Positions 15,953 through 24,245 are shown, counted from the first letter of the stretch. The stretch is DNA of 41,003 nucleotides from Chloroflexota bacterium (GCA_026707585.1 JAPOWQ010000020.1:1-41003), one strand, 5' to 3'. The notes: a model not told the origin generated them from the letters alone. Numbers and translations are program-made.

Positions 15953-17805
15953 TGGCGCCAACCGCGATCCAGAACCGAATCCTGCGCGTGGACCTGACCG
16001 AGCGCCGCTGCTGGACCGAACAGCCCGGCGACGCCTTCTTCCGCAAGCACCTCGGCGGCCGCAACTTCATCGCCCACTACCTGCTGACGGAAACGCCCCG
16101 CGGCGCTGACGCCTTCGATCCCGTCAACCGCCTGGTCTTCGCCATGGGCCCCACCACCGGCGTGGCCCTGCCTGGCGCCGGCCGCCACAGCGTGGGCGCC
16201 AAGTCGCCGCTGACGGGACTCTTCGGCGAGTCCGAGGCCGGCGGCTACTGGGGATCCGAGCTCAAGCAGGCCGGCTGGGACGGCATCGTCATCCAGGGGC
16301 GCGCTTCGGAGCCCGTCTACCTCTGGATCAAGGACGACCAGGTCGAGTTCCGCGACGCTTCTCACCTCTGGGGCAAGATCACCGGCCCCGTCGAATCCGC
16401 CATCCGCGAGGAACTGGGCGATAAGCAGATCCGCGTCACCCAGATCGGGCCCGCCGGCGAGAACCTCGTCCGCTACGCCTGCATCGTCAACGACCTCAAC
16501 GAGGTCGCCGGCCGCACCGGGCTCGGCGCGGTCATGGGCTCCAAGAACCTCAAGGCCATCGCCGTCCGCGGCAGTCGGCGGGTGCAGGTGGCCGACCGCG
16601 ATCCAGTCAAGGACACCGCCCGTTGGGTCGCTCGCGAAACCCTGGGCGAAGGCGGCAGCCACCATCGCCTCCACACCTGGGGCACCGGCGCCATGGTGCG
16701 TTCCAAGCAGCTTGAAGGCCACCTCATCGTCCACAACTTCCGCGACGGACAGCTGGACGGGGCCGGCAACATCGACGCCATCGCCATGCGCGACCAGGTC
16801 ATCGACCACATGGACCGCTGCTTCGCCTGCTCCGTGCGTTGCAAGAAGCGCGTGAAGATCGACGCGCCCAAGGTCAAGGTGCGGCCAAAGTACGGTGGCC
16901 CCGAGTACGAAACCCTGGCCGCCATCGGCACCAACACCGGCGTCACCGACATCATGGCCGTCTGCAAGGGCAACGAAATGCTCAACTACCTGGGCATGGA
17001 CAGCATCTCCGCCGGCGCCACCATCGCCTGGGCCATGGAGATGCACGAAATGGGCCGCCTGCGCGACTTCAACGAAGACGGCCAGTCCCTCCAGTTCGGC
17101 TCGGCCCAGGACCTTCTCGACCTGATCGAGAAGATTGCCTACCGCGACGGTATCGGCGACCTGCTGGCCGAAGGCGCCCTGCGCGCCGCCCGCACCATCG
17201 GCGGCGATGCCGAGGACTACGTCGTCCACGTCAAGGGCCTGGAAGTCGCCATGCACGACCCGCGCGCCATGAAGGACATGCGCGACAACTACCCCATCAC
17301 CCCCACTGGCGGCGACCACACCGGCGCCGGCCTCAAGCGCACCTCCGTCCGCAACACCGTGGGCCTCTGCCAGTTCCTGGACTACGACGACACCAAGGCG
17401 CTGGAACTCCTCAACGCCGTCACCGGCTGGGACATGTCGCCCGAGGAACTGCACGAGACGTTCGAGCGCGGCCTCACCATGGCGCGGCTCTTCAACCTCC
17501 GCGAAGGCATGACCGCCCAGGACGATCGCCTACCCGAACGCCTGCACCAGCCCATCCGCCAGGGACCCCTCAGCGACTACCGCCTGCCGCGCGAAGAAGT
17601 CCGTACCTACGTCCAGGGCTACTACCGCGACCGCGGCTGGGACCCCGACAGCGGCCTGCCTTACACCGACACGCTTGAGTACCTGGGCTTCGACGCGGCG
17701 GATGCGGACCTCGGCGATCTCGTCGCCGAACGCCCCGCCCCCCTCCCCGTCGGCGCGTTGCCCTACACCCTCGAGCTGGAGTCAACCGCCGGCCACGAGG
17801 AGTAG
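15952..17805 (+). CDS. Tungsten-type aldehyde:ferredoxin oxidoreductase
   Basis: This 617-residue enzyme probably oxidises an aldehyde to a carboxylic acid and passes electrons to ferredoxin, using tungstopterin. The 4Fe-4S cysteines are Cys290, Cys293 and Cys297 (CFACSVRC) plus Cys473 (GLCQF), at the spacing of the archaeal enzyme. The N-terminal domain has the cofactor-binding GGRNF and AKSPLTGLFGES stretches. Length is normal. The neighbouring MoaD-like gene fits cofactor assembly, and a moaC gene lies at the far end of the window. Substrate preference (aldehyde, formaldehyde or glyceraldehyde-3-phosphate) is not readable. Confidence 0.93.
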   Translation: MAPTAIQNRILRVDLTERRCWTEQPGDAFFRKHLGGRNFIAHYLLTETPRGADAFDPVNRLVFAMGPTTGVALPGAGRHSVGAKSPLTGLFGESEAGGYWGSELKQAGWDGIVIQGRASEPVYLWIKDDQVEFRDASHLWGKITGPVESAIREELGDKQIRVTQIGPAGENLVRYACIVNDLNEVAGRTGLGAVMGSKNLKAIAVRGSRRVQVADRDPVKDTARWVARETLGEGGSHHRLHTWGTGAMVRSKQLEGHLIVHNFRDGQLDGAGNIDAIAMRDQVIDHMDRCFACSVRCKKRVKIDAPKVKVRPKYGGPEYETLAAIGTNTGVTDIMAVCKGNEMLNYLGMDSISAGATIAWAMEMHEMGRLRDFNEDGQSLQFGSAQDLLDLIEKIAYRDGIGDLLAEGALRAARTIGGDAEDYVVHVKGLEVAMHDPRAMKDMRDNYPITPTGGDHTGAGLKRTSVRNTVGLCQFLDYDDTKALELLNAVTGWDMSPEELHETFERGLTMARLFNLREGMTAQDDRLPERLHQPIRQGPLSDYRLPREEVRTYVQGYYRDRGWDPDSGLPYTDTLEYLGFDAADADLGDLVAERPAPLPVGALPYTLELESTAGHEE

Positions 17806-17845
17806 CCGGCGCGCCCGGCCAGGGTCCGACGGCCAGGCCTTCCTG

Positions 17846-17876
17846 TTGGCTACGAGCTGCGGATTCAGGCTAGATT
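17846..17876 (+). promoter_or_regulatory. Leaderless-type promoter of the CDF transporter
   Basis: TTGGCT at 17846-17851 and TAGATT at 17871-17876 with a 19-base spacer. The -10 box ends seven bases before the ATG at 17884, and no Shine-Dalgarno sequence is present, so the mRNA probably starts at the start codon. Confidence 0.4.
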
Positions 17877-17883
17877 CAGCGCT

Positions 17884-18882
17884 ATGCATCACCATCACCA
17901 CCATCACGGCGAGAAGGAGAAGCACGCCCACACCCACGGCGCAGTCGACCCGACCATAGCGACGACCAGCCGTGGCATCTGGGCCATCAAGTGGTCATTC
18001 GTAGGCCTGGGGATTACCGCGGTGCTCCAGGCCGCCGTCTTTGCCCTGTCCGGAAGCGTGGCGTTGCTGGCCGACACCATCCACAACGTAGGCGATGCGA
18101 TGACGGCGGTCCCCTTGTGGATAGCCTTCCTGTTTGCACGCCGCGCGGCAACGCGGCGCTTCGGCTATGGCTTCGGCCGGGTCGAGGACCTGGCCGGAGC
18201 AGTCATTGTCCTCGTGATCCTGTCCAGCGCAATCGTGGCCGCCTACCAGTCCGTCGATCGGCTGCTCAACCCGCGTGACGTTGACCTGGTGTGGGCGGTC
18301 GCCGCGGCCGGGGCCATCGGCTTTATCGGTAACGAGGCTGTCGCGCTGTTCCGCATCCGCGTTGGGCGCGAAATCAACAGCGCCGCGCTGGTGGCCGACG
18401 GATACCACGCCCGGACGGATGGGCTGGCCAGCCTCGCCGTCGTCGCCGGCGCCATCGCGATCTGGGCAGGCTTCCCGATAGCCGACCCCATTGTGGGGCT
18501 GGGCATCAGCGTACTCATCGCAAAGATCGTGTACGACTCCGCCAAGACCGTATTTGGGCGCATGCTCGACGGAGTCGACCCGGAGATCCTTGACAACGTG
18601 GAGCACGAGGCCCTGCACGTACAAGGCGTGCAAGCCGTTACCACGTCACGCGCGCGTTGGATTGGTCACCGGCTGCACGCGGAATTGCACCTCACGGCTA
18701 ACGGTGACCTCTCGCTCAAGGAGGCACGCGAGTTGGAGAAGCGCGTCGCCCATGAGCTCGCCCACGCCATACCGTACCTGGGCGAGGCAGTCATCCATGT
18801 CGATCCCGCTGATCACTCGGGCACCGCGAACGATCGAACATCCGCCCATGAACATGATGGGCTGCCACTCCACAGCCACTAA
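17884..18882 (+). CDS. Cation diffusion facilitator with histidine-rich ends
   Basis: This 332-residue metal/proton antiporter should export zinc or another divalent metal from the cytoplasm. It has about six membrane helices. The metal-site patterns are ADTIHNVGD in helix 2 and ADGYHARTDG in helix 5, and a cytoplasmic ferredoxin-like domain lies at about 220-305. The N-terminus is Met followed by seven consecutive His, then HAHTHG; the C-terminus carries further His (HEHDGLPLHSH). These tails probably bind or sense metal. The run looks like an engineered tag but is encoded in frame behind a natural promoter. Confidence 0.9.
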   Translation: MHHHHHHHGEKEKHAHTHGAVDPTIATTSRGIWAIKWSFVGLGITAVLQAAVFALSGSVALLADTIHNVGDAMTAVPLWIAFLFARRAATRRFGYGFGRVEDLAGAVIVLVILSSAIVAAYQSVDRLLNPRDVDLVWAVAAAGAIGFIGNEAVALFRIRVGREINSAALVADGYHARTDGLASLAVVAGAIAIWAGFPIADPIVGLGISVLIAKIVYDSAKTVFGRMLDGVDPEILDNVEHEALHVQGVQAVTTSRARWIGHRLHAELHLTANGDLSLKEARELEKRVAHELAHAIPYLGEAVIHVDPADHSGTANDRTSAHEHDGLPLHSH

Positions 18883-18900
18883 CGCACGCGACAAGGACGT

Positions 18901-19350
18901 TTATTCCCCGCGCCCCTCACCTTCGGCGAACGTCTTGAAGTCGCGTAGCGTCTTCTTCGTCTGCCCCGTGAACGCAAACCGCATGACGATGGACATCAGC
19001 AGCATCTTCCAGTCGGAGAATCGGAACTCCGTCTCCGCAATCCAGCGCGTGCGGTCCGGTCCCTCTTCCACGAACCGGTTGTTGATGTAGTTCCACACGC
19101 CTTCGGTCTCATAGGCGCCCGCTAATGCGTCCGGCAGGCTTTGCGACGTGACCGTTTCGATCATCTCGACGTCCTGGCCGCGGTGCTCGTACACCAGCCG
19201 GGACGTCTCCCCGGCTTGCCCGGGCTCGCCGCTGACGTGTTCGAAACTCTTCAACCCCGTCTGCCACTTCGGCATGTTGTCCCGGTCCATGAATAGCTCG
19301 ATCACACGATCGCGCGGCAAGTCGATGACGACTTCGCGGGTGTATTTCAC
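18901..19350 (-). CDS. SRPBCC-family protein, copy 1
   Basis: This 149-residue protein has the START/Bet v 1-like helix-grip fold, which forms a pocket for a hydrophobic ligand. The function is unknown. The first 20 residues are identical to those of the copy at 19481-19945, and similarity continues through the protein to the shared C-terminal FAEGEGRG. The two genes lie in tandem, this one downstream. A block resembling the region before copy 2 lies about 110 bases upstream, so the duplication included regulatory DNA. It converges with the CDF gene. Confidence 0.75.
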   Translation of the reverse strand: MKYTREVVIDLPRDRVIELFMDRDNMPKWQTGLKSFEHVSGEPGQAGETSRLVYEHRGQDVEMIETVTSQSLPDALAGAYETEGVWNYINNRFVEEGPDRTRWIAETEFRFSDWKMLLMSIVMRFAFTGQTKKTLRDFKTFAEGEGRGE

Positions 19351-19456
19351 AGGGAATCTCCAATCCAGCCAGTAGGGCAGCTAGGCAACGCGACGATCCG
19401 ATCTCTCGGCGCGCCGCAATTCAACTCGGACAAGGCCAAATAAACGCTCGGTGTGC

Positions 19457-19479
19457 TTGAACCCAAGGTACACGCCAGC
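19457..19479 (-). repeat. Duplicated upstream block, copy 1
   Basis: This 23-base block matches 20051-20073 at 20 of 23 positions. In both places it sits just before the stop codon (minus-strand TAG) of the gene upstream and about 105-110 bases before an SRPBCC start. It could contain a shared regulatory site. Confidence 0.6.
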
Positions 19480-19480
19480 A

Positions 19481-19945
19481 CTATTCGGTTGAACGCTCGT
19501 CCCCGCGACCCTCGCCTTCGGCAAATGCCTTGAAGTCGTTCAGGGTCTTCTTTGTCCTTGCGGTGAACAGCGGTCGCAGAACGATCGCCATCAGCTGCAT
19601 CTTGAGCCCCTGGGGGCGAAAATTCGACTCGGCGATCCAGCGCGTGCGGTCCGGTCCGTCTTCCTCAAACCGGTTCTTCATCAGGTTCCAGACACCATCG
19701 GTCTCGTAGATGCCTGAGAACTCGTCGGGCAGGTTGCGCTCGGTGATCGTCTCGGTCATCTCGAAGCGGCGCCCCCGGTAGTCGTACACCAGGCGCGACT
19801 TGGCGCCGGGCTCTCCCGGCTCTCCGCTGACGTGCTCGAAGGCTTGCAAGCCTTCCTGCCACTTCGTCAGGTTGTCGGCGTCGTCGAATAGCTCGATCAC
19901 GCGATCGCGCGGCAGGTCGATCACGACCTCGCGGGTGTACTTCAC
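19481..19945 (-). CDS. SRPBCC-family protein, copy 2
   Basis: This 154-residue paralogue of the downstream gene has the same helix-grip fold pattern: an N-terminal MKYTREVVIDLPRDRVIELF strand and helix, central VSGEPG and DGVWN segments, and a final helix TKKTLNDFKAFAEGEGRG. It has a short extra C-terminal tail, DERSTE. The ligand is unknown. Retention of both copies with their upstream DNA suggests different expression or ligand choice rather than recent redundancy, since the middle parts have diverged clearly. Confidence 0.75.
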   Translation of the reverse strand: MKYTREVVIDLPRDRVIELFDDADNLTKWQEGLQAFEHVSGEPGEPGAKSRLVYDYRGRRFEMTETITERNLPDEFSGIYETDGVWNLMKNRFEEDGPDRTRWIAESNFRPQGLKMQLMAIVLRPLFTARTKKTLNDFKAFAEGEGRGDERSTE

Positions 19946-20050
19946 GGCGAGTCTCCTAGCTAACCTCTCGGGTCATGGGACGGCGCCACGATCCGCCCTC
20001 GGGACGCGCGGCGGTTTACGGTGGACCATGCCGAAGGGTGCTCGGCGGTC

Positions 20051-20073
20051 TCGAACCAAAGGTACACGCCGGC
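20051..20073 (-). repeat. Duplicated upstream block, copy 2
   Basis: Partner of 19457-19479, with three mismatches in 23. It abuts the stop codon of the TfoX-N gene at 20075-20077, as copy 1 abuts the stop of SRPBCC copy 2. This marks one border of the tandem duplication. Confidence 0.6.
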
Positions 20074-20074
20074 G

Positions 20075-20404
20075 CTACTTCGCCGGCAACGACCGTGCAA
20101 ATTCGGCGCCCTTCTTAACCCAGGCATTCAGCGCCGCATCGTCCGTTACGCCTTCCGCCTGCACCACCACCCAGCCCCGCATGACCCGGCCGGTCATGTC
20201 AAAAACCCGTGCGTGGGGCTGCGCCAACGCCTCGTCATAGCGGTTCGGCCCCACCCGCACCATCAGCTCATCGCCGGAAATGCCAACGGCCATATTCCCG
20301 TGCAGCATGAAGGCAATCCCGCCAAACATCCGCCGTTCACTCAGCCCGGCGTCGTGCGCCAGCGCCTCGCGTATCCGCTGCGCCAGTCCCTCGTCGTAGG
20401 CCAT
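20075..20404 (-). CDS. TfoX N-terminal domain protein
   Basis: This 109-residue protein matches the stand-alone TfoX-N family, with RRMFGGIAFMLHGNMAVG near residues 25-42 and VRVGP following. In gammaproteobacteria the full TfoX promotes competence. Stand-alone domains of this size are widespread and have no settled function, so no competence role is claimed. It starts with ATG at 20404 behind a GGGAGG only three bases away. It diverges from the VOC gene. Confidence 0.8.
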   Translation of the reverse strand: MAYDEGLAQRIREALAHDAGLSERRMFGGIAFMLHGNMAVGISGDELMVRVGPNRYDEALAQPHARVFDMTGRVMRGWVVVQAEGVTDDAALNAWVKKGAEFARSLPAK

Positions 20405-20543
20405 GCGCCTCCCGGGAGTTCAGACTCAATACTTGGCATTCTCGCGTATCGGGACCGTCGCCCGCGGACAGCGGCGCTGGCGCGTGGCCTGCGGATGCTG
20501 GGATCGGGGACGGAGCCAAGGCCGGCACCCTGGAGGAAACACG

Positions 20544-20909
20544 ATGATCGAGCAGATCGCAACCGTCGGAATCTACGTCGATGACCAGGAGGCGGCCCTT
20601 CGCTTCTGGGTGGACCGCGTGGGATTCGAGCTGCGGCGACGCGAATCGATGGGCCGCATTGGCGACTGGCTGGAAGTGGCGCCACCCGGCGCCGGATCCC
20701 GCCTGGTGATCTACCCAAAGGCCATGATGCCGGACTGGGCCGAACGCAAACCCTCCATCGTCTTCGAGTGCGCCGACTGCCAGGCTGCCCACGCCCGCCT
20801 GCGCGACGCCGGCGTGGAGTTCTCCAGCGAACCCCAGCCCATGGCCTGGGGCACGTTTGCGATCTTTCGCGATCCCGACGGGAACGACTTCGGGCTGAAG
20901 GGGCCTTGA
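20544..20909 (+). CDS. VOC-family (glyoxalase/dioxygenase-like) protein
   Basis: This 121-residue protein with paired beta-alpha-beta-beta-beta modules begins ATVGIYVDDQEAALRFWVDRVGF and ends DPDGNDFGL, the standard vicinal-oxygen-chelate pattern. Such proteins are glyoxalases, dioxygenases or antibiotic-binding proteins; the substrate here is open. I chose ATG 20544 because GGAGG at 20532-20536 lies seven bases upstream. The frame is open from 20403, but that extension overlaps the divergent TfoX-N start. Confidence 0.8.
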   Translation: MIEQIATVGIYVDDQEAALRFWVDRVGFELRRRESMGRIGDWLEVAPPGAGSRLVIYPKAMMPDWAERKPSIVFECADCQAAHARLRDAGVEFSSEPQPMAWGTFAIFRDPDGNDFGLKGP

Positions 20910-20959
20910 TTGAAGCTCGCCGGCGCTTGCCCGCGCTGGCCCCTATCCGCCTACCTCGC

Positions 20960-20965
20960 TAGGCT
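20960..20965 (+). promoter_or_regulatory. -10 box of the ABC exporter, leaderless type
   Basis: TAGGCT inside GCTAGGCT, ending six bases before the GTG start at 20972, with no Shine-Dalgarno sequence. No -35 at ordinary spacing was found. It matches the octamer before the ABC-2 cassette and rpsF. Confidence 0.45.
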
Positions 20966-20971
20966 TCGGGC

Positions 20972-22771
20972 GTGAAATTTCTCCGGCAATTGTCACGCTT
21001 CACCCGCCCCGAGCGCGGCATGCTCATCGGCACGGTCGCGGCTGGCTTGCTCTTCACGGGCAGCGGGCTGGTCCCGCCCTTGTTCGTCCGCCAGATTTTG
21101 ATCTGGCACGCCGAAGGCACCACCACCGAGAACGCCATGCTCATCGTCGTGGCGGCCCTGGTCGGCGCTTACCTGGTGCGCGCCGCCGCTCGGTACACCT
21201 ACGGCCTGCTGTCCCACTGGGCGGCCTACAACGTCCAGCAGGCCATGATGGTCAGCCTCTACCGCCACATCCAGACGCTGCCCCACCGCTTCTTCACCGA
21301 CCGGCGCGTGGGCTCATTGGTTTCGCGTTCCGTGGGCGACGTGGAAACGGTCGAGGACTTCGTCGCCCACGGCATCCCCGAGACCGTCATCGCCACTGCA
21401 TTGCCGGCCGCCATGCTGATTGCCCTGTTCATCATCAACTGGCAATTGGCCCTACTGGCGCTCTTACCGATTCCCATCATTCTCGTGGCCGGTCGGTTCC
21501 TATTCCCGCACATCCGCAGTTCCTGGCGTGTAGTGCGCGAATCCGTGGCCAAGGTCACCGCCACGGTCACCGAGGGTATTGCCGGTTACGCCGTCATCAA
21601 GGCCTTCGGCCGCGAGCGCGAGCAGCTGCGAATCGTCCAGCGCAACTGGCAGCGCTACCGCGACGACATCCAGAAGGCCCAGTTCTTCTCCCTGGTTCCC
21701 GCCGGAATGATCGAACTCCTCGCCGGCCTCGGCCTCATCCTGGTCGTGGCCGTCGGCGGCGACCTCACCCTGCGCGGCATCGTGCCCGTGGCCGACCTCT
21801 TCGTCTTCGTCGTCTACCTGGGCTTGATCTACCAGCCCGTCATCCAGCTGGCCGCCATCAGCGAGAACATCCAGAAGGCCATGGCCAGCACCGAACGCGT
21901 ATTCGAGCTGCTGGACATCCAGACCGACCTGCGCGACAAGCCGAACGCCACGGCCCCGTCAGCGCCGGAGTGGTCGGTCGAGTTCGACCGTGTCGACTTC
22001 CGTTACGAACCGGAGGAACCAGTCTTGCAAGGCGTGTCCTTCAACGCCGAGCCCGGCGAACTCATCGCCCTGGTCGGCCCCACCGGCGTCGGCAAATCCA
22101 CCTGCGCTCACCTGGTCCCGCGGTTTTATGACGTCGATAGCGGCGCGGTGCGGGTCGCCGGCATTGACGTCCGCGACCTGCCCATGGCCTGGCTGCGCTC
22201 CAACATCTCGCTGGTCCTGCAAGACGTCTTCCTCTTCGCCGGCACCATCCGCGACAACATCGCCTTCGGCCGCCCGGGCGCCACCGAGGAAGAAATCCTG
22301 GAAGCCGCCCGCGCCGCCAACGTGGACGAGTTCGCCGAGCGCCTCCCCAACGGCTACGACTCCCGCATCGGCGAACGCGGCGTACGCCTCTCCGGCGGCC
22401 AGCAACAGCGCATCTCCATCGCCCGCGCCGTCCTCAAAGACGCCCCAATCCTCATCCTCGACGAAGCCACCTCAGCGGTCGATGCCGAAACCGAAGCCCT
22501 CATCCAGGAAGCCCTCGACCGCCTCACCCTCCGCCGCACCACCCTCGTCATCGCCCACCGCCTGGCCACCGTCCGCCGCGCCGACCGCATCATCGTCCTC
22601 CGCGGTGGCGGGGTCGCCGCCGCCGGCTCCCACGATGAGCTCGTGGCCCACGGCGGCTGGTACGCCGACATGGTCCGCCGCCAGCAACTCAGCGCCCGCT
22701 GGCGCCTCGAAAGCACAGATCAGGAGCGCGAGGCGAGCGTCCTGGCATCAACTGCGCCAAACGCACGCTGA
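20972..22771 (+). CDS. ABC exporter, fused membrane and ATPase domains
   Basis: This 599-residue half-transporter has six membrane helices in the first 310 residues (type I exporter fold) and then a nucleotide-binding domain. Walker A is GPTGVGKST at 369-377, the signature LSGGQQQR starts at 473, and Walker B with the catalytic Glu is ILILDE at 493-498, followed by the switch His in IAHRLAT. It should act as a homodimer or pair with another half-transporter, but no partner gene is adjacent. The cargo is unknown (lipid, peptide or drug). The GTG start is supported by the promoter spacing. Confidence 0.92.
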   Translation: MKFLRQLSRFTRPERGMLIGTVAAGLLFTGSGLVPPLFVRQILIWHAEGTTTENAMLIVVAALVGAYLVRAAARYTYGLLSHWAAYNVQQAMMVSLYRHIQTLPHRFFTDRRVGSLVSRSVGDVETVEDFVAHGIPETVIATALPAAMLIALFIINWQLALLALLPIPIILVAGRFLFPHIRSSWRVVRESVAKVTATVTEGIAGYAVIKAFGREREQLRIVQRNWQRYRDDIQKAQFFSLVPAGMIELLAGLGLILVVAVGGDLTLRGIVPVADLFVFVVYLGLIYQPVIQLAAISENIQKAMASTERVFELLDIQTDLRDKPNATAPSAPEWSVEFDRVDFRYEPEEPVLQGVSFNAEPGELIALVGPTGVGKSTCAHLVPRFYDVDSGAVRVAGIDVRDLPMAWLRSNISLVLQDVFLFAGTIRDNIAFGRPGATEEEILEAARAANVDEFAERLPNGYDSRIGERGVRLSGGQQQRISIARAVLKDAPILILDEATSAVDAETEALIQEALDRLTLRRTTLVIAHRLATVRRADRIIVLRGGGVAAAGSHDELVAHGGWYADMVRRQQLSARWRLESTDQEREASVLASTAPNAR

Positions 22772-22820
22772 CTCATTGCACGGTCGCCTGCGGTACTCGC
22801 CGTCAGGTGGCCAGCCTTGC

Positions 22821-24017
22821 CTACGTCGATACCCAATTCGTCACCGGCGTCGACAGAAACTGTTCAAGACCAAGTCCATCGCCACCCACGATGAGCGTCC
22901 GGTCTGGGTGGAAGGCTGAGGCAAACGCTTCCAGTCCCGGCTTTGACTTTCGCGCGCGCCCGCTCTTGACCTCGATCGCGGCCAGGCGCCGCCCCGCGCG
23001 CACAACGAAATCCACTTCACGATTACGGTCCCGCCAATAGAACACCTGCACCTCACCCGCGGCCGCGGCGTTGGCGAGGTGGGTGCCTACCGCCGACTCC
23101 ACCAGCCGCCCCCAGTAGCCGCGATCAGCGCACGCCTCCGGCAGCGTCAGCCCGGAGAGCGCGGTCATCAGGGCGGTGTTGAACACCTGGAGCTTCGGAC
23201 TGGAGGCGCGGCGCCGCGCTGCGCCTCCCGCGTACTTCTGAATCCCTGTCAGCATGCCGGCACCCGCCAGCAGGTCCAGGTAGCGGGCCAGCGTTGTTGT
23301 GTTGCCGGCATCCTGGAGCTGCCCGGTCATCTTGGTGTACGAGAGAATCTGCCCTGAATAAGTACAGCCCAGCTCGAACAGACGTCGCAGCAGCGCCGGT
23401 TTGTCTACCCGCGACAACAACAGCACGTCTCGGGCGATTGTGGTTTCGATCAGCGAATCGCGGATGTATCTCGACCAGCGATCATGCTGGTGCACGAGCG
23501 GCGCGGCGCCCGGATAGGCGCCGTAGAACAAGTACTGCTCCAGACTCCAGCCGAATGCGGCCTGCATTTCGGCAAAGCTCCAGTGCGGCAGGCGCAGGAT
23601 CTCGAACCGTCCTGCCAGGCTTTCGGTCAACCCCCGCTGGACCAGCAGCGGCGCCGAACCCAGCAGCACCACCCGCAAGGGCCGCCTTCGCCGGGTGTCT
23701 TCGTCCCAAAGGCGCTTGACCGTCTCCGACCAGCCCGGAATTTTCTGAATCTCGTCCAGCACCAGCAGGGCGTCCCTGTTCTCGCGGCCGTCCGTCAGCA
23801 GCCGTGCGGTCTCCCACTGGGTGGCGACCCATCCGGTCCCGCGCAAGGTTGGTTCATCGGCGCTGGCGGTGTGATGGGGCAAGCCTGAGCGCTCCGCCGC
23901 TTGCGCAACCAGCGTCGTCTTTCCCACCTGCCGGGCCCCAGCTACGACCTGAATGAACCGCCGCGACTCTCGAAGCCTGACCAGCAGGTCGCTCGCCTGC
24001 GGACGGACGAAGGGCAT
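22821..24017 (-). CDS. AAA_14/DUF4143 ATPase
   Basis: This 398-residue protein has an N-terminal P-loop ATPase, with Walker A GARQVGKTT at 27-35 and Walker B LLVLDE ending at Glu89. The C-terminal DUF4143 region resembles a PD-(D/E)xK nuclease fold (FYWRDRNREVDFVV, then AIEVKSG). The D...E-x-K residues are present, so nuclease activity is conceivable. The role of this widespread, patchily distributed family is unknown. Two AT-rich dyads directly upstream suggest tight control, possibly by its own product or an unlinked regulator. It stands alone, converging with the ABC exporter. Confidence 0.88.
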   Translation of the reverse strand: MPFVRPQASDLLVRLRESRRFIQVVAGARQVGKTTLVAQAAERSGLPHHTASADEPTLRGTGWVATQWETARLLTDGRENRDALLVLDEIQKIPGWSETVKRLWDEDTRRRRPLRVVLLGSAPLLVQRGLTESLAGRFEILRLPHWSFAEMQAAFGWSLEQYLFYGAYPGAAPLVHQHDRWSRYIRDSLIETTIARDVLLLSRVDKPALLRRLFELGCTYSGQILSYTKMTGQLQDAGNTTTLARYLDLLAGAGMLTGIQKYAGGAARRRASSPKLQVFNTALMTALSGLTLPEACADRGYWGRLVESAVGTHLANAAAAGEVQVFYWRDRNREVDFVVRAGRRLAAIEVKSGRARKSKPGLEAFASAFHPDRTLIVGGDGLGLEQFLSTPVTNWVST

Positions 24018-24031
24018 GAAAAATCCACCGT

Positions 24032-24075
24032 TTACTCAGTCAACTGAGTAATTTTACTCAACCAATTGAGTAAAA
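24032..24075. promoter_or_regulatory. Twin AT-rich dyads upstream of the AAA_14 ATPase
   Basis: Two perfect inverted repeats stand side by side. The first is TTACTCAGT, CA, ACTGAGTAA at 24032-24051. The second is TTTTACTCAA, CCAA, TTGAGTAAAA at 24052-24075. Their centres are 22 bp apart and the shared half-site is TTACTCA. On the minus strand TAAAAT between the dyads could be the -10 box, so a bound dimer pair would block it. They begin 15 bases before the start codon. Confidence 0.65.
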
Positions 24076-24245
24076 CGACCGCTCATGCAGCCCAGTGCAG
24101 GCCCTGGTTGCCGTTGCGCCGCCCTATCCTGTTCCCAGGCGCCCGCAATCAGGACGCACAGTTCCGGGGGTTGGAGACTTGGACGGCCAAGACCTCTAAA
24201 CCCGCCGCGCTCCGCGTTGCCACGTACAGGCCAGCGCATTCCGGC

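Noticed and set aside
17884-17907. Vector or expression-tag contamination suggested by the seven histidines
   Set aside because: The run is part of a complete CDF gene with mixed codons, its own promoter-like region and chromosomal neighbours.
24081-24245. Possible small gene or tRNA remnant between the AAA_14 dyads and the Gfo/Idh/MocA gene
   Set aside because: No cloverleaf or conserved protein could be drawn; the short frames have no start signals.
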